Positions 23,423 to 34,160 of a DNA stretch of 64,000 bases are shown piece by piece. This DNA is from Stemphylium vesicarium (Eukaryota; Ascomycota; Dothideomycetes; Pleosporales; Pleosporaceae), in contig QXCR01000144.1 of NCBI GenBank assembly GCA_004380135.1, forward strand, positions 53,604 through 117,603, in the 5' to 3' direction. Each line of letters begins with the position of its first letter. Positions within the stretch are counted from its first letter, which is position 1. A program made the translations under genes and the position numbers. Under the pieces are notes generated by a model. The model was not told the DNA's origin, did no database searches, and saw only the letters and a list, made by a program, of their open reading frames with translations.

Positions 23423-23786
23423 AGGTAGCTGGATGCTAGATATCGAGGTTCAATACAGTATCAGAATTCTACATACTGCGCTCTGACGGTGTTCAACTGC
23501 CAGAGACTGCCACAAGTCATGTTCCGCTTGGGTAGCCCCAGTTCATCCAACTCGCACGTTCTTCTTCCCTTTTCATCTTCGCTTCCCACATCGACTCTCT
23601 CGCCCTAGGTAAAAGATGCTCGAGTTCGTATAACAGCTAACAAGGGAAATAGCCCCCCACTACCCAAAGTATCTTCACAATTCTCACCCACGCTTCCGTT
23701 CACAGGCTGCGCAACAACACGCGCTAAAAATACCTTGGAAGAGCCCGTGCTTCCAGCTGATATTCTTCTCCAGGTTCCCATAGTAG
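23423..23786. other. Convergent 3' intergenic region
   Basis: This lies between the stops of the alcohol dehydrogenase (plus) and the six-exon hypothetical gene (minus). A minus-strand frame continues into it (to 23605), which would apply only if the last intron of the neighbour were spliced in another phase. Confidence 0.4.
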
Positions 23787-25079
23787 CTATGCTCGGTAAA
23801 TATTGCAAGGGGCGGACTGGGTGCGTATTGTGGGATAAAAGGTTGACCCTGCATCTATGATCTGCACACAAAAGAAGAAGAAGAAGTTAGCCGGGTTGTG
23901 TAGCAGAAGACACGAAGAAAGAGAGGGAGAAGGAGAGAGCATAATGGGGGTTTGGGTGTGGGGGGCCGAGGGAATGTTATTTACCAGGTATTCAGACCAA
24001 TCAAATCCGCTGCCGTCTTTGACATCTTCTAAACGCACGCTGACTTTTGCACCCGCCTTCTTTAGGTCTAGGTAGGTGGATTGGAGGCAGCGGAAGAGAT
24101 GTCGCCGGAGGAATCGGTACTCGTGCTTTGCGGCTGAATCGAGAAATACGCAGATTTCTATCGTCGTGTTGTAGTTGGTGTAGTCGAGCGATTCTAGCCC
24201 GGAGAGTTGCGCGCGGTACTTTGCAGCTGTCGCGGGCCTGTCTAGCGGGCGGTCATTGTGTGGATGTCGAATCCGCCGTTAGGGGCAAGTAAAACACCAT
24301 CACGGGAGATGTCCTCGCAGCGAAGGTAAATTCTTAAATGTCTTGTGAGATCGCCGACGCACTTCCCAGATTGAAGCTGCACATCCAAGAACTCCCTCAT
24401 GTTCGGGGCGTTCCTCGAGCCGCGGAGGTAAACGGGTGCTTTCCGCAATACCAACTCTTGCACCTTGTTGCTTGCTTCCCAACCCATGATTGCGGACGAT
24501 GTGTAGTAGTCAGCGGCGAGATGGTCTCGGATTACTTGGTTCGTGGTAGGGGTCTGAAAGTTTCCGCTATTGCGGGATTGGGTTTGTGTTAGTGCGTCAT
24601 CTGCGCCCTCGTCTATTTTTGGGATCACGATAGGCCTGCCAGAATCGAAGAGGTGTTTGTAGATGGAGTCCCGTAGTTCCAGGGGAAGTGTTGCTTGTAT
24701 CTTTTGGAGGATCGGTAAGAGGTGCTGGCTTGAACATTGCTTGATGCCTTGTTCAATCTGCCTTCTTGTACGTCAGTAAGATAAGACGAATTATACGTCT
24801 TGCTTACTTCGCCATGCCAGCAGCACGATCTTGGAGACTGTTTCGCTGTTCCTCGTAGCATGGCTTGTTTGGCGCGATGCTGCCAATCTCAATGTTGTCG
24901 GCGATTCTAGGGTAGTTGGTCTGGGTGGACTTGGAAACATCTCAGCAAAGCATACTGCACTTTAATCTGCTCCAACAGCCTGCTTTGCCTATGATCACAT
25001 CAGTTGTCGTCTCGCGTAGCCATGATACCCCTCACTTCTGCAAGTCTTGGCGTCGTTGTACGACAAGGCTAACGTCCAT
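23787..25079 (-). CDS. Hypothetical protein, six-exon model
   Basis: I do not recognise this family, but a consistent gene can be assembled: exons 25079-25036, 24988-24956, 24906-24808, 24761-24298, 24241-23985 and 23861-23787, 323 aa. All junctions keep frame. The N-terminus is a predicted helical stretch (SLVVQRRQDLQKQSRLLEQI, then QRNSLQDRAAGMAKQIEQG). LPLELRDSIYKHLFD follows, resembling the F-box-like start common in fungal proteins of unknown role. The rest is a mixed alpha/beta region (MGWEASNKVQELVLRKAPVY, DLTRHLRIYLRCEDIS, TIEICVFLDSAAKHEYRFLR). Intron 4 is doubtful: its sequence reads in frame as APNGGFDIHTMTAR before a stop, so it might be coding with a frameshift instead of a 56-base intron. 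Exact ends are tentative. Confidence 0.55.
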
Positions 25080-26647
25080 GACCGCGCGCACATCGAAACT
25101 TGGATGGACTAGGAAGTGCTCATGAGCCTCGTAGGTTTCGGAGAGTCAAAGTTGCGAAGATTGCGTGTGCTTTCAGTCAGAGGTGCCTAGTGCTGAACAC
25201 ATCGTGCTTCCTCATCGTTACTAGCGCAGGGCACGAAGAGGGGTCTCGTCTAGTTTTTGTCTAGACATGGCGACTTACAAAATGTATTAAGCCAGTGGTT
25301 AGGAACATGCTGCCATTTGCAGGTACCAAAAGAAGAAGAAAAACAGCGAGCACGGGCTGTGCAGCTGGTATAGAGTTAACATTCGGAAGTCCACAGTCTC
25401 GATACCAAGACGCGTACAGAAGCGAACTTTGTTTGAGTCCGCACTGCGTTGTCCTACCAGAATACTTGGAGGTTACAAGGCATTATCGGCTCCGCCATGA
25501 GTTTCCGGAATGACCTCAGAGATGACGAACACACGGAGACTGCAGCACCGCGCAAATGCCGACTCGGACTAAAAATCCCATATACAAAATGTCTAAACGT
25601 TACCTCCATGTCCAAGAGATGCGAAATCGTCCTGTCCGCGCGCACCCGCTGCACGTGAAGGGCCGACTATTCCTGGATAGATATCGGCTTTCGCGATGCG
25701 ACGATGCGAGCCAAGCGGTGATGACTACTCTCGGGCACAGTAACTGCCGTGTAGCCAACTTTTCCGGCCTATCTTCTGCAAAAGGCCACCTGTCTGGCAT
25801 AGTGTCGGCGAGATGTTACCTAGCAGGCCGAAAGACGCAAGTCCGGAGGATCGAGACAAGCAACGCTGGGGCTGAAGACGTGAAACACAGCAGCGACCAT
25901 ACTCTCTGTGCCGTACAGGCGTATCTGGGGTTAAGAGACGCAGGTGTCAGGCATCTCGGTATGGCGCAGTGCGTGGTGCATGGGGGAATCTTAACGTTTT
26001 CCAACTCCATGGCCCCGATTTAGCGCGGCACAGCCATGCGCCCCCAAATAGCGCGGCCCCAGCGCCGATCGCTCCAGCCGTCTGGCGGGGACCGAGCAAG
26101 CACGCCAACCTTGCCCGTCTTCAATCCTCCCCTTTCTGCCCCATCCGCATCGACTGATGGTTCAAACGGCGTGGTTTCCCTAAAATTGAGGATTTGTGTG
26201 TATGCGATAGATTGCTCGTCGGGTCCGAATGAATACGTCATTCACGTCATTCGCCGCCAACCCTTGTCAACAGCCCACACGGAGTTGGTTTGCGGTCTCA
26301 TCTCAGCTCATCTTCCGCCGAGCCCTGGATGCATGTCTGTCCGAAGCGCCGCAACGATGCCATTCGTTGGCCCCACGCTTGTCGAGCGGCGCCTTACGGG
26401 AGCTATTGCTATTTTGGCGTCGGACAGTATAGAGTTCATGCCCTGCCACCATTGCAACCCTGCCTGTCTGTCCGACCACGAATCTAAAAGGAGATCCCTT
26501 ACAAAGCTGCCCTCCTTCTGTCATTGTGTTGTGTATTTCTCCGTTCACCTTGCCCACAGCTCACTTCGTATTCTTCCCGCTGCAGGGTAGGGTACCAACG
26601 ATTGTACATGACACGCTTTTGAGGATTTAATCAAGAGGAGGATACCA
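25080..26647. other. Intergenic, no gene seen
   Basis: These 1.6 kb lie between two divergent genes. Several frames of 60-185 codons on the plus strand (for example 25556-26023 and 26036-26590) have no recognisable domain and a composition unlike the neighbours. The region is best read as upstream sequence of the F-box-like/UBA gene. Confidence 0.4.
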
Positions 26648-29600
26648 ATGTTGCTCAGAAACTCGAAGAAGTCGGCTACCATCTTACGGGCCGTCCCAGA
26701 GAATACGGAATGCGAAGCCGGTGTCCAGGAAGACATAACAGCACAGGACCAACTACGCACCAATGATGAAGCTTCCCCATCTCCAACCAGCCCTGCCGGA
26801 CCGTCTCCTTCCAGGTCCAGATCGATATGGTATAAGAAGCGTGGTCCTAAGTCTGCAGTAACGAAAAGCACTTCTGCATCGGAGATGAGAAAGAGTGCCA
26901 GCCACTGCTCATTAAAGAACGCCATCGGAACGTACAAGCATGGAAAGATACAATGGCGACGGAAGGAAGAAGGCCTGCCTATTAACCATAAGAAAAGATC
27001 AAAGAGCGCGGAAAGGCCTTCAAGGCCTAAGATACAAGTAGTAATCCCCGTCGGAAGGTGCGACCAGCCACTTCCTGACCTTCCATTTTTCGACTCCAAT
27101 CCTGCCGAGCTTGAAAGCAATCACGCAGTATCGCCTCCATCAGCAAGCCACAGACTTGTGCGAGATTCTATTGTGTCTCCACTCTCGCAACCGCAGGCTG
27201 AGCCCATCTCTCCTGGGCGCCCAGAGCAGACAATGAGCCAAATCCCCGCGTCAAAGACCCGCGCGTCGCGTCGTCGAAAGAGTGCACCTGAATCCAGTAG
27301 CTCGTCGAATGACTCGCAAGAAAGTGATGCTTCATCACTACTTAGCAATCGTTCGTCAGAGACAAGCTTGGAGTTGGATGCCTCTCCAAGACAAGGAACA
27401 GCATGGCAATGTTTGAGCGTTCGATGTGGCCAGACTGTGGTTCATGGAGGCACCCTGCAACCCATGCAAAAGGACACGGGCTACTCAGACAAGGAAAGCT
27501 ATCGCAATGCCCCGTCGTTGGAGCCACCTCGGCGCTACACCCACAAACCATCTAGTGAGAGAGACTCTGCGTTTCAAGCTGCCTGTGGCTCTTATGCTGT
27601 CCGCCCCTCTTCATACGTTATCCCACGCAAACCAACATTGAACCGCAGGTCCTCCAAACGGAGCGGTCCGCGGCAAATCTTACTCCCGAGCCCGCGCATT
27701 GGCTGTGAGACAGCGAACGATCAGTCCGCGCCCACACATTCGTCGAAAACCCCACGAGGGCCCAGCCCTACCTTAAGCGAGGCTGAGTGCGACCTGCACA
27801 AGCAATTAGTTTCGTGCGGAGGCGCTAGCGATCTTCGGGCAGATGACCAAGGCTGGACAACCCTTGCAGAGGACAGCCCTTTCCGGAGGGACCGACGTCA
27901 ATCTTCAGCTGAGGGCGGAAACACAGATTCTCTTCTAAGAGAATCAGTCATCGTTGAACCACTCGACACTTTGCCCCCCGTCGTACCTCGGAAATCCAGC
28001 AAACGCCAGTCGGCGGTCAGAAGAACTGACTTGTCTCGCCTCCCACTGGATCATATCGCTTCGCAAGTCGCGATAGAGAGCTCCCGGGTGAATAACACGC
28101 TAACGCTCATGATTCCGGAGTACAGGAGGTCGAGCGTCGATCTGGTACTGTCCCCGTCGTCGATTGAGACCAAGCAGATTGTACCGACGATCACTCCCGC
28201 TGGCGCAGAGATTGTCATACTCAGCATTCTACGGCACCTCGACCATTTCCAAGACCTATTCGCTGCTGCCCTGATCAACCATGGGTTCTACCGGGTTTTC
28301 AAGCGCCATGAGCTCGACCTCGTCAAGTCTACCCTCCGAACAATGTCGCCTCCGGCATGGGAATTCCGCGAGTTTGCCTTTCCTGGACACGATCTTTTAC
28401 ACGCAGAAGACCTCGAGATGAAACGGCCTGAAGAGGAATACACCCCTACGACGTATCTGCAGCTTCAGAAACGAGACGTCCAAATCATACGTGCTATCAA
28501 AGAAGAGATCTTGGAGAAATGTCAGTCATTCGTGCGACAGGAGATAGCAGCTGCTCTCATGAGTGCATCTCCAGTGGAGTCGGCAAGAGTGGACGATGCG
28601 CTGTGGCGTATATGGACGTTTTGCAAGATCTTTGGCTCAGGCAAGGGTCGCGAGGATGATATCGTTGCGCAGATGGACTGGCTCAAGGGAGGGGCGCTGG
28701 CTCATCAGGAAACTTGCACGTTCAGCATCATGAGCACAGACTTTATGAACGACCCTCTGGTCGGTGTATCTGAGTCTTTTGCAAAGGGCAACGAAGGCGG
28801 GTTGAGCGCGGAGCAATTATTTGACATGATGGAATTGTGGAACTGTCTCGCTGTTCTCTTGCAAAGCTTTGAGGGTCGGACGGTTCAAGCGCGTCGGGCA
28901 GGCATATACGACAACACTGATATTCGCGGTGGCGACATTGATGGAGAGGAGATGATGCTTGGTTTGTTCGTCCGCTTCGCACAATGATCTACTAGCTAAC
29001 TAGTCCAGATGAATGGTGTTATCATCTACTCACGTTCGGTCCCGCGACCGTCTTGAAGCTTACCGGCCCCTACCACCCTTCAGATGCAACGGGGTTCGCT
29101 ATTGCTGCCGAACACGGCTGGGTCGATTGGAAACCTCCAGCCTTTGGAGGCACTCGCCGCCACTTTCTCAAGGAAGCAGCTTCGCGTGTCTACGAGGACA
29201 AGATCGCACATACGTACGCCAAGATCTCTACCCGCGATGTTCAGCGTCAGCAATCAAAGATGCGCATTCAAAGGCACATCAGCGAACTCCGCAACCGCAA
29301 GAATAGCGGCGAGCGACGCCCAACGATTCGCATGTCCCAAGAACGGCCCATGTCAGATTGGGATACAGTCATCAGGAACCTGACGCGACCTTCACTGCCC
29401 ACGCAGGGTTCATCAAATGACATCGTCACCCATGTTCCAGCTCTGAGAACAGGATCGAACGAATACCCGACTGTGTCTGAGCTTCCAGCTTTAAGGACTC
29501 CTTGCAGAACGCCCTCTCCACCTCTCAGGACAGTTGCTCAACCTCTACTTCCCACACCAACATCGTCAACAGTGCTCAGCACGCAAGATCGACGTAGCAC

Positions 29601-30276
29601 TTTCTCCGATCTGCCCATGCCTGACGATCGACCACCACTGCCACCACGGCGAACAATAGCAGAGCCACTTCTTCCACCTCCATCCACATCCACCGCCCAA
29701 AGCAACCGCGACCTCTACACCATGGGTAGCGTCTCAGACATGAACTCGCCACCGCGTCGCACCGCCGCCCAACCGCTCCTCCCCACACCCTCTCCCTCCA
29801 CCGTCCCCAACGCCCGAGACTGGCACCGCTACAGTACCGGCACCTCCATGCCCCCGATCCGCGAAGACGCCCACTACCACTACCCTAACCACCACCATCA
29901 TCCTCTATCCGAAGCTCCCGCCCCAGTACACCCCTTATACCGACCAACCCAACCCTTCTCCTTCCCCCACCCCCACCAGCAATACCAACACCACTACCCC
30001 CAATACCAGCAACGTCACCAACGCCAAACAAGCCAAGACAGTGGATATTCCGACAGCTCCAGTTCCCGCAGCGCAGCCGCGTACCAGCAACACGAGCAGC
30101 AGCACCACATCTTCGGCAGCCAGAGCCACGAGAATACGGCTGACAAGGCGATTTACCGTATTGTGGAGATGGGGTTTACGCCTGAACAGGCGAGGGATGC
30201 GCTACGGGTTACGGATCTGGGGACGGGTTTGAGGGTCGATCGTGCGGTTGAGCTGTTGCTTAGTCGACAGGGTTGA
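26648..30276 (+). CDS. F-box-like and UBA domain protein
   Basis: Two exons (26648-28961 and 29009-30276) encode 1193 aa. The first about 500 residues are disordered (Ser/Pro/Arg-rich, PSPTSPAGPSPSRSRS and a poly-Ser patch). Around residues 515-560 the segment EIVILSILRHLDHFQDLFAA followed by LINHGFYRVFKRHEL has the look of a fungal F-box-like motif. A conserved-looking helical block runs to about residue 850 and crosses the intron (MMLDEWCYHLLTFGPATVLK, GWVDWKPPAFGGTRRHFLKE). A second disordered region is rich in Pro, His, Tyr and Gln. The last 45 residues form a UBA domain (YRIVEMGFTPEQARDALRVT, VDRAVELLLSRQG) with the MGF loop. F-box-like plus UBA suggests a link to ubiquitin recognition, which is inference from architecture. 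The intron donor is GTTTGT, less usual, but frame and sequence continuity support it. Confidence 0.8.
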
Positions 30277-30860
30277 GGGAGACGAAGAAGAAGAAGAAGA
30301 AGAAGAGGGAGGGAGGGAGGGAGGAGGATACCTGGGCTTTCCTTGCGTAATTGTTTGTTTGGTTATGTACGCCGCTTCCGTGTACTGTCTTATTCCCCAT
30401 GTTTTTTTGTTGATGATTCAGAGCACGAGATACCATTCCCTTCGTTTAGGTCTTACAGCTTTTTCCTTTTTGTTCATGTTGCTGGCTTATTTCTCTTCCG
30501 CGATGTGAAAACTGGTCAGTCTTTTCGATGTTCAGGTTATACGTAGCTGAGCTCTCTTTCTATCTGGTATTAGTATTGTGATAACATTAATTAATTGTGT
30601 CATTTCGATACAATCAGAAAAGAATGAATACATTCCTATATTATGTAAACACCATCGTGCTTGTCTGAACGCATGTCTTGGTCGATCTGTTTATCTTTAT
30701 ATCCTTTACTCAATGCCTATAAATGCGCCAACGGAACCATACACGCCCTGCCCTAACACAGATAACAAACCCTCGCATACCCCATGGAGGCATCTCCCAA
30801 TCCTCCCGACACTAAACCCCATCATCGGAAGAAAAAGGAATCGACAGGACGTCTAGAAAG
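30277..30860. other. Convergent 3' intergenic region with purine repeats
   Basis: This is 3' flank between the UBA-protein gene (plus) and the zinc-ribbon-like gene (minus). A (GAA)n then (GGGA)n purine tract sits at 30282-30328, directly after the stop codon. The remainder is A/T-rich and shows no gene. Confidence 0.5.
30282..30328. repeat. GAA / GGGA purine microsatellite
   Basis: About seven GAA triplets are followed by four to five GGGA units, a pure purine strand just after the stop of the F-box-like/UBA gene. Confidence 0.9.
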
Positions 30861-31576
30861 CTAGCTTAAAAAGCGATCGAGGATCTGCTTTCGCCGTTTC
30901 GCCGGATCTTCGGGCCCAGCCAATTGGGCGTGAATAGTCCTAGGAGTGACTACAGGCGGACAGTGCAGCGTACACGAATCGCCAGTATGCATACACTCTG
31001 AGGTCTCGTCAAGAAGACTCGGATGCTTCTCATCAACATGCTGACAAGGCCTTTTCTCCGTTGAGGTAGCTCTGTCTACGATGGGCGAACGGTCGTCGGC
31101 ACGTATAGTGCTAGACTCCGAGGTCGAGCCTTCACCCTGCTGTTGCTGGCTACTTTCAACAGCACCATTCCCCTTGCTTTCTCGCCTGATGTTCCATGAT
31201 GGGTACGTGTCTTTCATCTCAGTCAGCCAGGCGGACATTGCAGTAGCTACTGGAGAGTCTGACCTTTTGTCCATGAGGCCGTGGATCGTCTAGCCCGGTC
31301 CCAATCAAACATCTTGTTACAGATTGAACAGCGGACTAGGCCTAGACCTTCAATGTCACCGTTTTCGTTTGCCTCTCCACATTTGCTGCAACATCTGCGA
31401 TCTAGAGGTGTGCCGCGGGGGAAATGCGTGGGACCTATGGGTTTGAAGTTTTCCTCTTCCAGGATGGCAGACTCGTCGATGGAATCGCGTTTGAGAGGAT
31501 GTACTGTGGAGCCGAGAGGCGGCGTTGCCCTCTTCAAGGTAGCCATTTTGGAAGTTGGCGGCGAAGAAGACCACAT
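30861..31576 (-). CDS. Hypothetical zinc-ribbon-like protein
   Basis: I do not recognise the family. Two overlapping frames can be joined by one intron: exon 1 from the ATG at 31576 (MWSSSPPTSKMATLKRATPP) to the codons WTK plus one base, intron of about 52 bases with donor GTCAGA and acceptor AAAG, then DTYPSWNIRRESKGNG to the stop at 30861. The joined protein is about 220 aa. The N-terminal half carries two CxxC pairs, CSKCGEAN and CSICNKMFDW, 20 residues apart, which suggests a zinc ribbon. The C-terminal half is disordered, with a Gln/Ser-rich part, two further Cys-x-His-like patches and a basic end AKRRKQILDRFLS. The alternative is two separate short ORFs or a frameshift. The weak donor keeps confidence moderate. 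Confidence 0.5.
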
Positions 31577-31983
31577 TGGCGTGAAATATTGCGAGTAGCG
31601 GGATCGATTGGGGATACTGACGTGAAGGCGTTTCGTGTTCGGGGGCAGATACTGTTAACGATGGATAGATACTATAGCGATAGTAATGCGCGGTTGATGA
31701 GCGAAATGATAGCGTAACGAGTCGTGCCGAGAGTTGTGAGAACAGATGTAGACCATCGCTCCATCGTGATACAAGAGCCCTCGGTCGCGAGGTCGTCCGG
31801 AGGAAACAGCGGTTTGCTCGGCGATGGAAGCTGACGCGGGCAAGAGGTAGTCGCATCCGTCTCGAGATGGCAAGAGAACTGCATCTTTAGAATGATGCAT
31901 CCCTCCCTTCCTATTCGCGTCCAATTCATCCGCACATCTCTGTCCCTCAATCCGCCCCCAATTCCTCCTCTCTTCCATCGCAA
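31577..31983. other. Intergenic between two small minus-strand genes
   Basis: This is the upstream region of the zinc-ribbon-like gene. A minus-strand frame (31655-31996) overlaps the 3' end of the cysteine-rich mini-protein in another frame and shows no domain. Confidence 0.35.
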
Positions 31984-32214
31984 TCACGCGCAACATTTAC
32001 AGCACTCGTGCCCACAATCCGAACAACACGTCCCGCAACAATGCCCTGTACTAACAAAACACCCCATAACAGCTTCAATGCACCACGGCCCCGCTAGCGT
32101 GCAATCAAGCTGTTTGACACAGCGCGTGCAGCGGTCTTGAGACTCACTTGATGTAGCTCCGCCGCCCATGTCTTCTGGGTCCGTAGTGGGAGGGTTGACA
32201 GGTGCGTATTCCAT
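31984..32214 (-). CDS. Cysteine-rich mini-protein
   Basis: This is a 76-codon ORF with a true ATG (MEYAPVNPPTTDPEDMGGG). The first 28 residues are cysteine-free and acidic/polar. The last 48 contain 14 cysteines: spaced CTRC, then single Cys, then CFVSTGHCCGTCCSDCGHEC and the end CCKCCA. There is no signal peptide, so it is not an obvious secreted effector. Paired Cys-Cys motifs suggest metal binding or palmitoylation rather than disulfides, as inference. The Cys density is far above chance for this DNA, and the ATG and stop frame it neatly, which argues that it is real. The family is not recognised. Confidence 0.6.
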   Translation of the reverse strand: MEYAPVNPPTTDPEDMGGGATSSESQDRCTRCVKQLDCTLAGPWCIEAVMGCFVSTGHCCGTCCSDCGHECCKCCA

Positions 32215-33371
32215 GGCTTTTTGTTGTTGCTCTTGCTATGGAGGGTTTGTTGTGGGGGAGCCTTGGTTTGGCTTGGTGGGGTCGTAGATGCCAAGGACAA
32301 TCGGGAGTAAAAAAGGGAAATGTGGTGTTCTCAGGGTGGTGGGAGAAGGTTGCGCAATGATGTAATGACGATTAGGGGGCCAGGCCAGCGCGTGTGCAGT
32401 AACCAAGAAATTCAACACGCGACGTTTACTACGAAAGTCGCGCAAACCGAGCGGAGGATGGGGAGCAACAAAAGACAAGTCAACAACGCCTTGATGTTAC
32501 GATTTTTCGCGAATTGACTGTGGAGGCAAGAGTCAGTTTTGAGCTTCTTATTCCTTCCCACGACGGCCATCTGTAGATCAAACGCGCCCCTAGCGCCCCC
32601 TCGCGCGCACGCCGCCATGTGGGTTCCAAGGTTTGAGGCCACCCACCGCAGCAGCAGCAAGGCCACCTACTAGCAACATTATCGCCATACTGCAGATTTA
32701 TTCATAGGAAAACATCAGCATGTGGCGGAGCTACGAGATGCGCAGCAGTGTGAATTACCCAAGTAAGGGCCTTGGTCCGGGAGTACCGTTCTTTCAGGGT
32801 TAGTCAATTCCATGACGACGTGTACCGGTACGCGGTTCCGTCTGTTGCTAGATCGCTCATCGAATCTCGCATGTCACAATGGCCAACCGGTGTGGAATAA
32901 TACGAGCCCACCTATCACGTGTATACACACCGAGGTTGTGGCTTTTGTCCTTTCATCCACGGTGAAGCTGATGGAATGGCATACCGAGATACCATGGCTA
33001 GTTGAAAGCAAGAGTGTTGCTCTGTCGAGTTGGGTTCGCGATCTTAGCACTGAGAGCTTTCCGAAGTTGTGGGAGGATTTATCGAAAGGCTGGGATGCTC
33101 GGCCCACCCCCCCATCAACTATCGACCATCATCGCATTTCGACTGTCAAAGGTTCGGAAATTTCAAAATCCAGAATTCTCGTTGATACAAAAGTCGATGT
33201 CGCTGCGGTCGCGGGTGATCAACTTCTTAATGCTGCCGAGAGTGGCTCTTGGCCTGCATGATGGGAAGTACAACATAATTTAGGTCCACCATATTCACAA
33301 CTCGACATCTCTCGCTTCGGTCAAGGAGCAATTCCTCGCCGTCGTTGACTCGATACACATTTCGTAGCAGT
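32215..33371. other. Intergenic, no confident gene
   Basis: This is the upstream region of the cysteine-rich mini-protein and the 3' flank of the SDR-like gene. A plus-strand ORF of 149 codons (32812-33261) begins with ATG but has no recognisable domain; I do not annotate it as a gene. No RNA gene was seen. Confidence 0.4.
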
Positions 33372-34160
33372 CTACAGTTTAGTAAACAGCGTCTCCTTCA
33401 TAGCCCTGACATCCAATTCCTGCGTCCAAGTACTCCTGGGCTGCGTATGCAAAAACCAATACGTCTGCGCCAAATCCCTAGGTTGAACAAGATGACTCTC
33501 CACATCCGCCGCCTTTTCCGTTTGCCCCGTCCGCTCCCACTGCCTCTTCATAACACCGCCAATCAACTTCCCATCCACGGGCCCATCAACGATGATATTC
33601 ACAGCGTGGATCCCTTTAGCCTGGTACTCGCGCGTAATAACCTGGCACAACGAGCGCAGCCCGAATTTTCCCGGCGAAAACGAGGCCAGACCCGGCATCC
33701 CGCGCAGCGCGCCTGTTGCGCTGGTGAACAGAATCGTGCCCTTGCCCGCTGCGAGCATATCCGGGAGGACGAGCTTGCTAGCCCAGAACGCGCCGAATAG
33801 GTTGATTTTGGTGAAGTTTTCAAATTCCTCGGATGTGGTGTCGATGAGTGAGCGTCCGTTTACTCGGCGCGCTCCTGCATTGTAGACAAGGACGGTTACG
33901 GGACCGAGCTCTGCGCGGATGCGTTGGAAGGATGAGGTTACCGTGTCTTCGACGCGCAGATCGGTGATGTAGTAGTGTGCTGTGCTGGGGCCCACGTCGT
34001 TGTTGATGGTGCGCGCCATGGTTTGTAGGACCTCTTCTGTACGCGCGAGGAGGGCGACGACGAAACCCTCCGAGGCGAAGCGGTGGGCTACCGCTTCGCC
34101 GATGCCTGGTCCTGCGCCTACGACGGCGATAACGGGTTTGTTAGCAGTGTTCTCCGACAT
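33372..34160 (-). CDS. SDR-family protein lacking the catalytic tyrosine
   Basis: This is a single-exon short-chain dehydrogenase-like protein of 262 aa. The Rossmann motif VVGAGPGIGEAVAHRFASEG (TGxxxGxG type) is near residue 15. LVYNAGARRVNG is the NAG motif and FTSATGALRG carries the serine. Where classical SDRs have YxxxK, this protein reads ASFSPGKFGLRSL: the lysine is present but the tyrosine position is phenylalanine. The rest of the fold (NIIVDGPVDGKL, a C-terminal extension ending TWTQELDVRAMKETLFTKL) is intact. It may use another acid, bind cofactor without catalysis, or belong to a divergent SDR group. The start is the first ATG (MSENTANKP); upstream TTG codons are ignored. Confidence 0.85.
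   Translation of the reverse strand: MSENTANKPVIAVVGAGPGIGEAVAHRFASEGFVVALLARTEEVLQTMARTINNDVGPSTAHYYITDLRVEDTVTSSFQRIRAELGPVTVLVYNAGARRVNGRSLIDTTSEEFENFTKINLFGAFWASKLVLPDMLAAGKGTILFTSATGALRGMPGLASFSPGKFGLRSLCQVITREYQAKGIHAVNIIVDGPVDGKLIGGVMKRQWERTGQTEKAADVESHLVQPRDLAQTYWFLHTQPRSTWTQELDVRAMKETLFTKL

Noticed and set aside
25556..26023. 155-codon plus-strand frame
   Set aside because: No domain or splice context; it overlaps other open frames in a likely promoter region.
26036..26590. 184-codon plus-strand frame upstream of the F-box-like/UBA gene
   Set aside because: It has no domain, its composition is unlike neighbouring proteins, and it is overlapped by several equally open frames.
31655..31996. 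113-codon minus-strand frame after the cysteine-rich mini-protein
   Set aside because: It overlaps the mini-protein's 3' end in a different frame, with no domain and no obvious splice to join them.
32812..33261. 149-codon plus-strand ORF with ATG
   Set aside because: No recognisable domain or targeting signal and no supporting context. It may be real, but the sequence alone does not support it.
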